A DNA stretch of 64,000 nucleotides, from the NCBI RefSeq assembly GCF_008831285.2, contig NW_022204507.1, forward strand, positions 1,610,001-1,674,000, read 5' to 3'. Shown one piece after another: positions 26,201 through 34,280 of this stretch. The translations under genes and the position numbers were made by a program. How positions within the stretch are numbered: the first letter of the stretch is position 1; each line of letters opens with the position of its first letter. A model generated the notes under the pieces. The model worked only from the letters and a program-made list of their open reading frames with translations. It ran no database searches and was not told where the DNA came from. This DNA comes from Nymphaea colorata. Taxonomy: Eukaryota; Streptophyta; Magnoliopsida; Nymphaeales; Nymphaeaceae.

Positions 26201-29200
26201 GTTTCATTATAAATGCAAACACGGATATGCATGTGTAAGCCTGAATATGTGGAATCCATAACACTAAAGAATGTCTTTGGATGACATCAGGATGCAAAAC
26301 CTCCTCAAAACCAGATTTTATTTTTGGCATTAGCATTGTTAAGTGTGTATGCACCTAACCCTGCAGCCAGGACCGATGCTCAAAGACCCTGGAAGACTTT
26401 TTCGACGAGGTGAATGGGAAAAATAAAAAGGAAAAAGTTTACATCGCTTTTTTTTCAAACTTCTAGCAGCCAGAAAATCGGGTGATTGAGATCACCTATG
26501 TCAGGTGACCACAGCCAACTTATTTTGGGCCAAGTGGTCAGATAATGAAAAAATTGAAAACAGAAAAACAAATGTCCCATTCCAATTTTCTCTTGCCATT
26601 CCTAACCACAAGGTGATCCAAAAACAGCCAGAGCAGCAAAACCTGCCACTCATGGCTGGATGAATAACAATTCACCATAGTGGTGGCTGTGGAAGATGAA
26701 AAAACATGTACATGATCAAGCTGTGAGGGAAAAAAGAAAGAGACAGGAAAAAAAAAGGATAAAAATGTGAAAAACAAGTAAATTATGTGCAATGATGCAT
26801 GAGACTATATCAAATATGAAACTAAAGGAAATGCTATATAATGAGATGAACATAAGAGCTGAAAATACATGAGTATCAAATCCCAAAATAGGAGGAAGAC
26901 CAAGAAACAACAAAAGACAAAACCTTGTTGATATGACTTACCAACAAACACAAGCGTAAGCTTTGAACACTACAAAATCACCCAAAACAGAACAAGTTAG
27001 ATACAACAATTATGATAGACCATACACAAAATAGACACGTTTGGAGGAAAAAGCATACTATTAATTATTCACATGAAGGTGACAAGACATCAATAATACA
27101 TCAAAACAAAGTAAATCTTGCACAAGTCCTATCACATTCAATTCATGATATCATCATGCCAGTCATTGAAAGAGAATTATTATTATGAATGTTAAAGTAA
27201 GGAATATTAAATGTCCTCTTGATTCTGCCATCCTAAACATGCCACCTACGTCACACGGATACGGCAGACTGGGTCGAGTACCGGTGTCGACACGCGGACA
27301 CGGGGATCCCGACACGGCGATACGGCTGGATACGTTTTGGATCGGGTCTGGGTCAGACCCGATCCAAACCACTTGTATAACCGATTTTTTAACCCGCGTT
27401 TTGTTTTACGCACTGACCTCCGGCGATCGACGCTCGACCTTCGTTTACCCTCGATGGCTTCCGCAGCAGGCTGGCAGCACAGTAAGGCAATGGCGGGCGA
27501 CGGCGACCTCCGGCGATCGACGGCGACTTCCGGTGGCGTCCGGCGGCAGCCAGCGACAGACAGGTAAGTGTTTTGTCGATTATTTTCGATAATAGAAGTT
27601 AGGGTTTCAACTTTTATTTGGGGATTTTTTACATTGGGTATTAAAATCTGATTTGGGAATGTTTTGGTTTGAAGATTGGACGGTTTAGAATCATATTCTT
27701 CAATGCTATGTGCGATGTTTTCTTTTTTTTGTTTGATTTTGGGATTTGGGGATTTTGCCGTTTTGGGTGTATAACCGATTTGGGGATTTTGCCTTCGCTG
27801 TTGTTCATGATGCTAGACAATGATGAATACGTGATATCTAGATGGCATTAACATATAATATACCATTCGTGAATGTTCCTGTTCACTGTTCACTGTTCAC
27901 TATTCACTTCAGCCTTCGCTATTGTTCATGTTTCTTTTAGTTTTAGGCTTTAACGAACTGCTTCTGTTCCTGTTCACTATTCAATCTGGCAGTACTATCA
28001 TTTACCATTCTTGAATGTTCCTGTTCACTATTCAGCCTTCGTTCTGCTTCTGAATCTTTGAAGTTTTGTGACTGCAGTGCATGTTTATACTTTGTCAGTT
28101 TGTTGTATTGTTTTATTTCATAAATTTTATGTTCATTATACGTTTTTTCCATTTTTTTATTATGTTTAATCTAGTATGGCGAGCAAAGGAAAAACAGTGT
28201 CTCAGTCTCAAGACTCTCAACCTACAAGTTGTGGTTCTGGATCAGCTACACCTCAGCCACCATTATGGTCATACGTGAATCTAATGGGGAAACCTCCTGG
28301 AGGCGGTGGAAATGCTTTTTTTAGGTGTAATTTTTGTGAGGGACAGTTTAATGGATCATATACAAGAGTGAAAGCACATCTATTAAAAATCAGTCAAAAA
28401 GGAATTCAACCATGTAAGAAAATCACTAACGAGACTTTGGCTCAGTTGAAGAAAGAACAAAAAGCCTTTGAGAATAAGAAAAGCACATCATCTGGATCTG
28501 GTTTCATTGACATTGCTTCAATTTTACATGATGATATTCAGAATCCTACCAAAAAAAGAAAAGTTGTTGATGTTCATCAGAAATCAATTAAGGATTCATT
28601 TAGTTTACAAGGACGGCGAGAATTAGATCTAAAAGTGGCGACATTTTTCTATGCTAATTGCATACCATTTAATGTAGCTAGAAGTCCATATTGGAGAGAC
28701 TTAGTTACATCTATTGCAAATTCTAACTTGACTGGGTATGTTCCCCCTAGTTCTGAAAGGCTTCGCACTGTACTACTAGAACAACAGATGACTCGAGTGA
28801 ACAAATTGTTAGAGTCTCAAAAGTTCACTTGGGATCAACACGGAGTTTCTATTGTTTCTGATGGCTGGACAGATTTGCAACGACGCCCTCTTATTAATTT
28901 CATTGCAACTTCAGCAAATGGACCAATTTTCTTGAAAGCAATAGATGCATCTGGTGAATACAAAAGTGCTGAGTATCTGAAAGGATTGTTTATGGAAATA
29001 ATTGAAGAAGTGGGGAAAGAAAACGTTGTTCAGCTAATTACAGACAATGCACCTGTATGTAGAGCAGCTGGTATTGCGATAGAAAAGGAGTACCCTCATA
29101 TCTTTTGGACTTCTTGTGCAGTTCATAGCTTAAATTTGGCTCTAAAGAGTATATGCAATCCACCAAGTAAAGAGCAAGATCCTCATGCTTATGAATTATG

Positions 29201-32050
29201 TTCGTGGATTGAAGACTTGGAAAAGGATGTGAGGAACATCAGAAATTTCATAGTAAATCATCAACATGCACTTTCCATTTATAACAAGCATTCTGATCTA
29301 AAATTATTAAGAGTTGCAGAGACACGTTTTGCATCTCTAATTGTTATGGTCAAAAGGATAAAAAGGGTGAAAAGTGCATTGATCAGTATGGTGACTGATG
29401 ATGATTGGAGTTTCTACCGTGCTGATGATGATGACAAAGCTCAAGCAATCAAAGGAATGATTCTTGAAGACAAGTGGTGGGATCAAATCTTTTATTTTCT
29501 TGCATTCACAGAACCGATCTGGGAGATGTTGAGAGTTCTTGATTGTGATAATTCAACGTTGCACTGTGTGTATGAGATGTGGGACACTATGATTGAAAAA
29601 ATCCAAGAGGTTATTTTTAAGCATGAAAAAAAAAGTATTGCACTTGAAGATTCAGCATTTTTTGATCATGTGCATAGAATATTGATTGCAAGATGGGATA
29701 AAAGTAGCAATCCTCTTCAATGCATGGCACATACATTAAATCCTAAATATTATGGAAAAAAGTGGCTTACAGGGGGTGTTGGAAGAACCCCACCACATCT
29801 GGATCTAGAATTATCAACAAACAGAGTAGCATGTATTAATAGGATTTTCATTGATGTACATCAAAATCGCCGAGCTAATGATGAGTTTGAAAGGTTTTCT
29901 ACTGGAATTGGAGAAGATGTAGGTGCAACTGTAGACAAAGATAATTATCCATCTTTATCTTGGTGGATTAAACATGGAACTGCTTATCCTACTCTTCAAT
30001 ACCTTGCTTTCAGATTGCTAGTTCAACCTGCTACATCTTCATGCTGTGAGAGAAATTGGAGTACATATTCACAAATCCACACTATAAAACGAAATAATCT
30101 CACAAGCAAACGTGCAGAAAATCTGGTTTATGTGCATTCTAACCTTCGGCTTCTATCACGGAACAAAGAAGAATATAGGTAAATTAAGTATATGATTTAT
30201 TGATTTAGATGTTTCTCTTCTTATTCGCTAACATCATAATAATTACAATTTTTTTGTCTTGTAGGGAAGGAGAAACTAAATATTGGGACGTGAATGTTGA
30301 GGACTTTAACTTAGAACAAGAGAATGAACTTGAAGTTGTTAATTCAAGATTCGAAGAACCTTGTATTCCCTCAACATCTTCTATTGTGGAAGAAGAGGAG
30401 ATTGGGGAGAACGATGATTTGGGCATTGATGATGACTAGAATGATGATGAACAATGTTTTGTGATGATTGATGAACAATGCTTTGTAACTTTCTTTGAGA
30501 CTTTCTTGCTTATGTCTTAGCAGTTATCACTTTTGAGATTGGTGATGAACAATGTTGTGTTTGAGACTTTCTTTATTATCATTTTTAATTTTTTTGAATA
30601 TAATATTCGCCGTATCCGCGTATCCTAAAATTTTGAAAATGTCGTGTCCCCGTACCCGTACCCGTATCCATAGGATACCCGTACCCGTATCCGTGTGACA
30701 TAGCATGCCACAAAGCCTATATCATCCCTATTTCCAGTCTTGCTGCCATCTACTGATCTGCTAAACAAACCACAGAGAAGAAGGAGGTTTGTTATGCAAG
30801 GGCTATCTCAAGCTTCCACAAGCAGATGTTACCATGCAATCCTAAAACTGCTGAAAAGAATTGCAAAACCAAAAAAGGTGAAATGAGGATTATTCAGCAC
30901 ATGGGCTATCTTCTAAACAGCTGCAAGTAACAAGATGCTTATAATAGGCCGGTAAACTCACGCAGACTAAATGCCACTTGAGTATGGGTGTTGGTGCTAC
31001 TCAAGGTGAGGTCAAATATCTGGCTGACAATTATAGTCAACCTTTTAGACTGAAGCAGTTTACATGCTTAATTGTCAATGGTCACCGAATATGTCCCCCC
31101 TTGAACAACCTTTAGAAGTTTAGTGACTTCCAATGAGGAATAGGCACCTCCCTTCTGCCTCGTATGCATTTCTGGACTCCATCAAACCCATATTGTCTGT
31201 AATGCCTAATATATGTGGACGGACTTGTGAATAGTCCTAAACCATACAGAAACCTTAAGGGGCTTACATACTTGCCCCCCAGTCTATTGGTTGCCATGAG
31301 CAATCACTTTCTTTAGTATTAGATCTAGAGCTGCCTCCGAAGCAAGTTCGGACCCACCATATGCGGCAGACGGATTAGTATTACAGTGAGTAATTATAAT
31401 GGGTATCAGGACCACGTTTAACACTCAAACGTAGAGTTCAACACGTAGAGTTGCATGTACCTTGAGGTGTGCGGGTTGTAATATCTCACGTACATGGATA
31501 ATACATTTAGGCAAGTGCACATTAACATGAAAACATTTGGTTCTACCGGCCAAAATTCTCGCGACATAAAGAAGTCCAGAAACTTATACAAGTTAGCATT
31601 ATCCTGAAAATCTGACACGGCTATGAAGATGATGATGAGTAATGACACTAAATTGCCGTGGTTACAGATGATCCTTCACATATGATTGATAGCCGGAACC
31701 ACTAGCACTACCGTCAATGAGCCGGAACCCATTTTGATACTAGTCATCTTTTCCTGGCATGCGGTGACCCTCTAGTGATGCAATCCGAGAGGAAAACAAA
31801 CAAAACTCAAATTAAATACGAACGCGGAACTACGCCACAAGTACATGATTTCCAAAACCTTTATGAATTAAGCAACAATTCCAGAGACGAAAAATAATCG
31901 AAGAGGGCAAAAGGAAACACTCACGTTATAAGTCTGCCATGCCTTCCCGATACTGACGGTGACAAAGGTCTCCGTCCCCAGTCTCTGCACAGAGAAGGGG
32001 ACTCCGGCCGTGATATAGCCAATGGCTCGGAAAGGCTCGAATATGCCCAT
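236..32050 (-). CDS. UTP21: UTP21/WDR36-like WD40 protein of the SSU processome, 15 exons, 3' part off window
   Basis: Encodes the plant homologue of UTP21 (WDR36), a nucleolar twin beta-propeller protein of the U3 snoRNP / small-subunit processome needed for 18S rRNA maturation. Exons in coding order: 31925-32050, 26942-26969, 25923-26023, 18756-18959, 17129-17372, 15185-15360, 14890-14972, 9663-9735, 5311-5376, 5048-5090, 3190-3329, 1523-1735, 1192-1276, 729-1023, 236-494. All introns have GT-AG ends and all phases fit, giving 712 codons without a stop. Recognisable blocks are [13 protein letters not shown] at the N-terminus, the [12 protein letters not shown] and [12 protein letters not shown] strands, [27 protein letters not shown] and LPKSQWQSL. 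The start at 32050 was chosen because homologues begin at this Met, although an in-frame Met exists at 32128. The C-terminal Utp21 domain should lie beyond position 1. The intact frame argues for a working gene. Confidence 0.96.
729..1023 (-). CDS. UTP21: UTP21 exon 14
   Basis: (G)[15 protein letters not shown]…[20 protein letters not shown]…DGSLRIWDV…[11 protein letters not shown]…GIYLW. Two clear WD40 repeats of the second propeller, donor TCTG|GTAAGT. Confidence 0.97.
1192..1276 (-). CDS. UTP21: UTP21 exon 13
   Basis: [20 protein letters not shown] then KFVYHRGN plus one base. The donor ATG|GTACTA was chosen because it restores the family sequence [13 protein letters not shown] across the intron. 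Confidence 0.92.
1523..1735 (-). CDS. UTP21: UTP21 exon 12
   Basis: 71 codons, [20 protein letters not shown] to SAGYHGDIK. Acceptor GGCAG, donor AAG|GTCTAT. Confidence 0.96.
1736..3189 (-). other. UTP21 intron 11, no recognised element
   Basis: 1454 bp of AT-rich intron between exons 11 and 12. I see no coding remnant, terminal repeat pair or RNA gene here. Confidence 0.7.
3190..3329 (-). CDS. UTP21: UTP21 exon 11
   Basis: (A)[17 protein letters not shown]…[15 protein letters not shown]…TPVK, start of the second propeller and one of the most conserved parts of the family. Confidence 0.96.
3866..3919. repeat. (TA)n microsatellite
   Basis: Alternating TA tract, interrupted once near 3900 and continued after the nested insertion at about 4642-4663. 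Confidence 0.9.
3920..4641. mobile_element. Nested CARTGTTGTA-ended element built of CGTATCGTA repeats
   Basis: Starts CAATGTTGTAAAAAGCGTAT and its right end reads inward CAGTGTTGTACGTATCGTAC. Flanks are ATATATAT on both sides, so a duplication cannot be told from the TA microsatellite it interrupts. Both subterminal regions are packed with direct and inverted copies of CGTATCG / CGATACG. No coding capacity. A diverged relative is at 10650-10890. Confidence 0.6.
5048..5090 (-). CDS. UTP21: UTP21 exon 10
   Basis: [14 protein letters not shown] plus one base. 43 nt, acceptor TTCAG, donor G|GTATGA. It joins exon 11 to give the conserved [11 protein letters not shown]. Confidence 0.92.
5311..5376 (-). 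CDS. UTP21: UTP21 exon 9
   Basis: 22 codons, [20 protein letters not shown] then VK, the basic linker between the two propellers. Acceptor GTCAG, donor AAG|GTATGT. A copia LTR starts 39 bp upstream of this acceptor. Confidence 0.92.
5416..5637 (-). repeat. Copia 3' LTR (222 bp), intron 8
   Basis: Minus-strand sequence begins TGTTGAAATTAG and ends TTCAACA, a TGTTGAA inverted terminal pair. It carries a long CT microsatellite. A polypurine tract (minus strand CTTGAGGGGGAG) sits at about 5638-5650, immediately after the pol stop. Its downstream edge is 39 bp from the acceptor of UTP21 exon 9. Confidence 0.85.
5638..9004 (-). pseudogene. Copia gag-pol relic, intron 8
   Basis: RNase H and pol C-terminus at 5647-6279 ([22 protein letters not shown], ending QLEGEC). 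RT region about 6290-6950 with the active-site motif reading YVDH instead of YVDD. Integrase region about 7100-8160 with QQNGVAE-KHR near 7580-7620, broken by a stop. Protease signature DSGASRHF near 8440. Gag with partial CCHC knuckle YTYCGK near 8735. The altered RT site and frameshifts make it inactive. Confidence 0.88.
9663..9735 (-). CDS. UTP21: UTP21 exon 8
   Basis: (R)[20 protein letters not shown] then STIQ. 73 nt, acceptor GCCAG, donor CAG|GTGTAT. The 3' LTR of a retrotransposon begins only 38 bp upstream of this acceptor. Confidence 0.95.
9774..10110 (-). repeat. 3' LTR of the intron 7 element
   Basis: Aligns over its full length with 14030-14367 (shared blocks such as CCCATGGCAAAC, GAAAACAAGGAAAGGAA, AAAAGGTCCAAATCTA). 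The many differences and small indels point to an old insertion. Its edge is 38 bp from the exon 8 acceptor. Confidence 0.82.
10650..10890. mobile_element. Second, shorter CGTATCGTA-repeat element inside the intron 7 LTR element
   Basis: Left end CAATGTTGTAAAAAGTGTAT matches the left end of the element at 3920. The interior has the same ATACGC-GTATCG arrangement, then an AT-rich core, then more CGTATCGTA copies. The right end GTATCGCATTTTTATGAC is only a weak inverse of the left. I could not find a target duplication. Confidence 0.5.
11674..11701. repeat. (GA)n microsatellite
   Basis: Simple GA run in the non-coding interior of the intron 7 LTR element. Confidence 0.85.
12195..12587. mobile_element. 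Probable hAT remnant inside the intron 7 LTR element
   Basis: The left end CTAAGTCACATGGGTGC and the right end, read inward CCATGTTACATGGGTGC, are inverted repeats (13 of 17). They resemble the ends of the hAT family found in introns 1, 3 and 10. A (TA)n tract at 12483-12507 lies inside. No 8-bp duplication is visible, so the call is tentative. Confidence 0.4.
13769..14002 (-). CDS. Short leader ORF of the intron 7 LTR element
   Basis: 77 codons just downstream of the primer site on the element's coding strand, highly charged ([20 protein letters not shown]…). The position is where gag would begin. I cannot match it to a known gag domain, and it may be a chance frame or a gag remnant. Confidence 0.3.
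   Translation of the reverse strand: MILVMAEDPINNPSIEKEKETSENRLRYIMLRLLKSMENIRDRQERTSKRYAQIEKAKSGKTKPVGPNMGCVYEDIG
14030..14367 (-). repeat. 5' LTR of the intron 7 element
   Basis: Partner of 9774-10110. The minus strand starts TGATGCAGGGCTGG and ends GATTGCATCA, followed by the tRNA-Met primer site. Confidence 0.82.
14890..14972 (-). CDS. UTP21: UTP21 exon 7
   Basis: [20 protein letters not shown] then SAPPLCI plus two bases. Too short to show as a long open frame. It joins to exon 8 to give the conserved CIRFY. Confidence 0.93.
15185..15360 (-). CDS. UTP21: UTP21 exon 6
   Basis: (D)[20 protein letters not shown]…[19 protein letters not shown]…ADNSIK, a typical WD40 strand with the VWN ending. 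Donor AAG|GTAGGT. Confidence 0.95.
15361..17128 (-). other. UTP21 intron 5, no recognised element
   Basis: 1768 bp of AT-rich intron. No coding relic or clear terminal repeats seen. Confidence 0.65.
17129..17372 (-). CDS. UTP21: UTP21 exon 5
   Basis: [17 protein letters not shown]…FKGWGSSV…[12 protein letters not shown]…[13 protein letters not shown]40 strands of the first propeller. 81 codons plus one base, which completes the Asp at the start of exon 6. Confidence 0.95.
17440..17540. repeat. Short tandem duplication next to the inverted-repeat element
   Basis: Two copies of a segment containing GAGACCAATCAGGTT (about 17452 and 17523), roughly 71 bp apart. Confidence 0.6.
17565..18614. mobile_element. 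Inverted-repeat (foldback-like) element of about 1.05 kb in intron 4
   Basis: The arm 17565 to about 17860 matches the reverse complement of about 18320-18614. Shared blocks in order are CGTGTA-GGTATTATAC, CAAGGAATTTCTC, TATAATA, AAGTT-TATATCTC, GGGAAAATCTCGGC, ATCCTGAAAA, then repeated CGTATAATAC and CACGTTTTTTATTTT. The loop is about 450 bp of unrelated intron-like DNA. No target duplication was recognised and no transposase is present. Long inverted arms fit a foldback or Mutator-like non-autonomous element. Confidence 0.65.
18756..18959 (-). CDS. UTP21: UTP21 exon 4
   Basis: 68 codons, [20 protein letters not shown] to HPDTYLNK, with acceptor CACAG. The donor AAG|GTTAAC is weaker than the other donors of the gene. 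Confidence 0.94.
20551..23092 (+). pseudogene. hAT transposase pseudogene (BED / DUF659 / dimerisation), intron 3
   Basis: Homologous throughout to the intact transposase at 28176-30439: BED finger [20 protein letters not shown] near 20720-20780, [10 protein letters not shown] near 21060, SDGWTD after a frameshift near 21256, the region [16 protein letters not shown] near 21490, [11 protein letters not shown] near 22680, and a second exon [17 protein letters not shown] ending in TGA at 23090. Stops or frameshifts at about 21256, 21436, 21847 and 22065 plus the MITE make it non-functional. Confidence 0.92.
22159..22436. mobile_element. 278-bp hAT-type MITE inside the hAT pseudogene
   Basis: A perfect 8-bp duplication GTCGTGTT occurs at 22151-22158 and 22437-22444. 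Inverted ends are TAAGCCTGAGCGTCGGGC and TAAGGGTGGGCATCGGGC. Ends are GC-rich with GGGCCGGG motifs and the core is AT-rich. Removing it restores the transposase reading through …GGTGR/VPPNRD, so it is later than the host element. Confidence 0.9.
23203..23329. repeat. (TA)n / TATATATGTATATACA microsatellite
   Basis: Long AT tract with phased TG/CA interruptions near the right end of the intron 3 hAT element. Confidence 0.9.
23398..25922 (-). other. Rest of UTP21 intron 3, no recognised element
   Basis: 2.5 kb of AT-rich intron with a short GA run near 24640-24653 and a TA run near 24858-24876. No coding relic supported. Confidence 0.6.
25923..26023 (-). CDS. UTP21: UTP21 exon 3
   Basis: Encodes (G)[18 protein letters not shown]…VAVFKRAHQ, first beta-propeller. 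The first Gly codon is split with exon 2. Acceptor is TTAAG and donor is CAG|GT, ending in phase 0. Confidence 0.93.
26942..26969 (-). CDS. UTP21: UTP21 exon 2 (28-nt micro-exon)
   Basis: Encodes CSKLTLVFV plus one base. Acceptor is GTAG, donor GTAAGT. Found by asking what joins exon 1 (…TYN) to exon 3 ([11 protein letters not shown]). The residues match the family's 'CAKLNLV' segment and the phase fits both sides. Confidence 0.9.
27566..28174 (+). other. Probable 5' UTR intron of the hAT transposase gene
   Basis: Donor CAG|GTAAGT after a GC-rich leader, acceptor TTTAATCTAG one base before the ATG. Inferred from splice signals only. Confidence 0.5.
28176..30439 (+). CDS. hAT transposase, intact (exons 28176-30178 and 30265-30439)
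   Basis: DNA transposase expected to cut and reinsert the surrounding element. The first exon ends at TATAG|GTAAAT, the second begins after TTGTAG, and the joined frame gives 725 residues ending at TAG 30437-30439. A BED zinc finger has C51, C54, H68 and C80. The RNase H-like core (DUF659) holds SDGWTD near residue 226 and ITDNAP near 288. The hAT dimerisation motif [17 protein letters not shown] lies near 615-632. The acidic tail is encoded by exon 2. The BED finger binds the ends and subterminal repeats, and the core supplies acidic catalytic residues. A likely 5' UTR intron runs from GTAAGT at 27566 to the acceptor AATCTAG at 28174. No stop or frameshift seen, so it may be functional. Confidence 0.93.
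31925..32050 (-). CDS. UTP21: UTP21 exon 1 (start codon)
   Basis: 42 codons from the ATG at 32050-32048 ([13 protein letters not shown]...GKAWQTYN), phase 0, donor GTGAGT. This is the conserved N-terminus of the family. Confidence 0.95.
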
Positions 32051-32300
32051 CTTCCTCTCCTCCAAATAAACAGCGGCGTGAAAAGCTAACAAGTGAACTA
32101 ACGGTAGGGTTACCGGATAGAGATTCAAAGGGACGATGACGGGAATGACGTCAGGAAAGAAAAAAAGAAAAAACCCTGCAAAAACCCTACCGCCTTGAGG
32201 AGACGGAAACGTAGGGCAGTGGCAGCGGGAGGAAAAGAAGGGTCGACACGAACGCCAACAATTCGGACCTCGTTCGGATCTGCTACTAACTGGATCTGAT
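32051..32300 (-). promoter_or_regulatory. UTP21 5' leader and proximal promoter with telo-box and TGACGTCA site
   Basis: Directly upstream of the start codon lie a telo-box (AAACCCTA core within 32182-32190), a near copy at 32171-32177, and a perfect bZIP/CRE-type palindrome TGACGTCA at 32146-32153. Telo-boxes are known from promoters and leaders of plant ribosome-biogenesis genes, which suits this gene. I cannot place the transcription start, so some of these may lie in the 5' UTR. Confidence 0.55.
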
Positions 32301-32955
32301 ACGTTGACTCACTGTCCGATTTCAGACTCGGTCATAAAACTGCGTATTGACCTGAACCCGATTTACCATTTAATATTTCCGGTTTGTAAACTTCTTACGG
32401 CCCGTTTGATAGCGTGAAATGTACTGCAGTGGTAGGAAAAAAAATCAAATTTTGAAAAATTTCCTCGGGAAAAGAGAAGGGAAAATAGAGTGGAAGTGGA
32501 GAAAAATAACGGTAAGGGAGAGAAATAAGAAAAAGAAAAATTGAAGAGAAAGAAAGAGATTAAAAATGAAAAAATCAGAGGGGTAAAGTGGAATTTTTTT
32601 AAGAAAACCCTCTTAGTTTATTTGAAAAAGCACCTTTAAATTCTGCTCGTAAATTTCTTTATTTTACCCCATTCAAGACCTTAAAACTAATTGAAAATCC
32701 CTTGAATTTGGTTTTAAATTAGTTGAAAATCATGAAAACCTTTTTAAGAAATTCTTAAATTTTGACTAGAAATTATTTGGAATTGATCCGAATTTATTCC
32801 AAACTATTTGTAAATTGGTTTCGAAAGTATATTAACAGTGATTTTGGAATCAATTGAGGATCTTTGAAATACCGGCAATGAAACTTCTATTTTGTTTGAA
32901 ATTCCCAACAATTGACATAGCAAGGGATAAAATAGTCATTTAGCAGAAATAAACA
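32301..32955. other. Intergenic stretch upstream of UTP21
   Basis: AT-rich. Around 32398 it contains the phrase GGCCCGTTTGATAGCGTG, which resembles ends of some plant MITEs, but no partner end or duplication was found. No gene supported. Confidence 0.5.
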
Positions 32956-32959
32956 TTTG

Positions 32960-34280
32960 GGGTGTTCACACCTACCTAGGCCACGTCATTTCTCAAGGGA
33001 AGTCCTTGGATGGGGAGAAAATTCTGGCAGTGGAAGATTAATATGTCGTAATGGGCAAACTGGTAGCACCACTCACCAACCTGTTGAAGAAGCAAAGTGG
33101 GTTCCAATGGGAAACGGAGGAAGAACAAGCACTTGATAAAGCTAGCAGTCACCTCTGCTCCAGTAATGAATCTAGCTGATTTTTCAAAAGAATTCGCAAT
33201 AAAAACAGATGCATGTAACACAAGTGTGGGGGAAGTCCTAATGCAGGAAGGTCACGCGCTTTCTTATTTCAGCAATATGATGTCTCCCCAATTCGGTTTG
33301 TCATCAGCCTACGAACAAGAACTAAGAACATTAGTGCTAGCTGTGCAGAAATAGACAGTATATTTTGAAAAGGCAATTTGTAGTCCTTTCTGATCATAGA
33401 AGTCTTTAGTACCTAGTACATAAAAAAAATCTCTACCCACGAATAGTAGAAATGGATTGCAAAGTTGATGGGATATAATTTTTTCATAAGTATAAAAGAG
33501 GAGCCAAAAACTTAGCAATAGACGCCCTCTCTAGACATGAAGAACTGGCAGAGGACAACAGATGTTGCTCCCTATGAAAGCATTATTGCATGTTTTGATC
33601 AGAGCTTATTGAAGAGTACGGCTGTTCCACTGAGTTACAAAGACTAAGGCAGCAGGCCAGTGAAAACCCAAACTGAAGTTGAGAGGATCCCTACTCTTAT
33701 CACAAAGGCAGAATCTATCTCACTTCAGATTTTCCCTTGATTCCCAACCTATTGTGTCACTTCCAATGTTTGCTTGAAGGATGCCATAGTGGGGTGGACC
33801 AAACCTACAAGCATATTTAGTCCTCCTATTGGAAGGGAATGCGATGAAGCATAGACCAGCATGTTCAGCATTGTCGGGCATGTTACAAGAATAAATATGA
33901 AGCCATAAAATGGACTTGTCTTTTGCAATCACTTCCCGTACCTCAACAAATATGGGAGGATATCTTACTAGACTTTGTGGAGGGTCTGCTGACATCAAAC
34001 GGAAAGAATGTCACTTTTGTCATGGTTTATTGCCTCTAAATTCGGTCATTTCATACCCTTAAGCCACCCTTACATTGTCCGAACAGTGGCTGTAGCTTTC
34101 CACATGCACATTGGGAAGCTTTATGGGATTCCGATAATAGTGGTCAGAGACAGGGGTCTTATCTTCCATCAGCCCATTTTGGCAGAAGCATCTCGAACTG
34201 TAGGGTACAAAATGTTGAATGAGTTGGGTCCTTCACCCGCAGTCTGAAGGGCAAACTGAAGTAGTTAATCGGGTGTTAGA
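32960..34280 (+). pseudogene. Gypsy A piece 1: RT end, RNase H, integrase
   Basis: The RNase H block at 33097-33354 and the integrase around 33950-34280 are recognisable, but frames shift repeatedly (for example near 33354 and 34040). The piece ends precisely at the copia target site after VNRVL. Confidence 0.85.

Larger units (their letters stand above)
27246..30703 (+). mobile_element. Complete hAT transposon in intron 1 (duplication CATGCCAC)
   Basis: The 8-bp duplication CATGCCAC is perfect at 27238-27245 and 30704-30711. The 19-bp terminal inverted repeats CTACGTCACACGGATACGG and CTATGTCACACGGATACGG differ at one base. Subterminal regions carry repeated CCCGTACCCGTA and GGATACGG motifs, of the kind hAT transposases bind. 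It holds an intact two-exon transposase gene and is antisense to UTP21. At 3458 bp it is the right size for an autonomous element. Confidence 0.95.

Noticed and set aside
27185-27592. 135-codon ORF in the GC-rich leader of the intron 1 hAT
   Set aside because: Begins outside the element and crosses its terminal repeat. Low-complexity Arg/Thr/Gly composition fits a 5' leader, not a gene.
236-32050. UTP21 as a pseudogene because of its transposon load
   Set aside because: All exons keep frame, splice signals are intact and no stop occurs in 712 codons.
31868-32128. Upstream in-frame Met at 32128 as the UTP21 start
   Set aside because: Residues before MGIFEPF do not resemble the family N-terminus, so the Met at 32050 is preferred.
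32398-32420. Possible MITE end (GGCCCGTTTGATAGCGTG)
   Set aside because: No inverted partner or target duplication found within the following kilobase.
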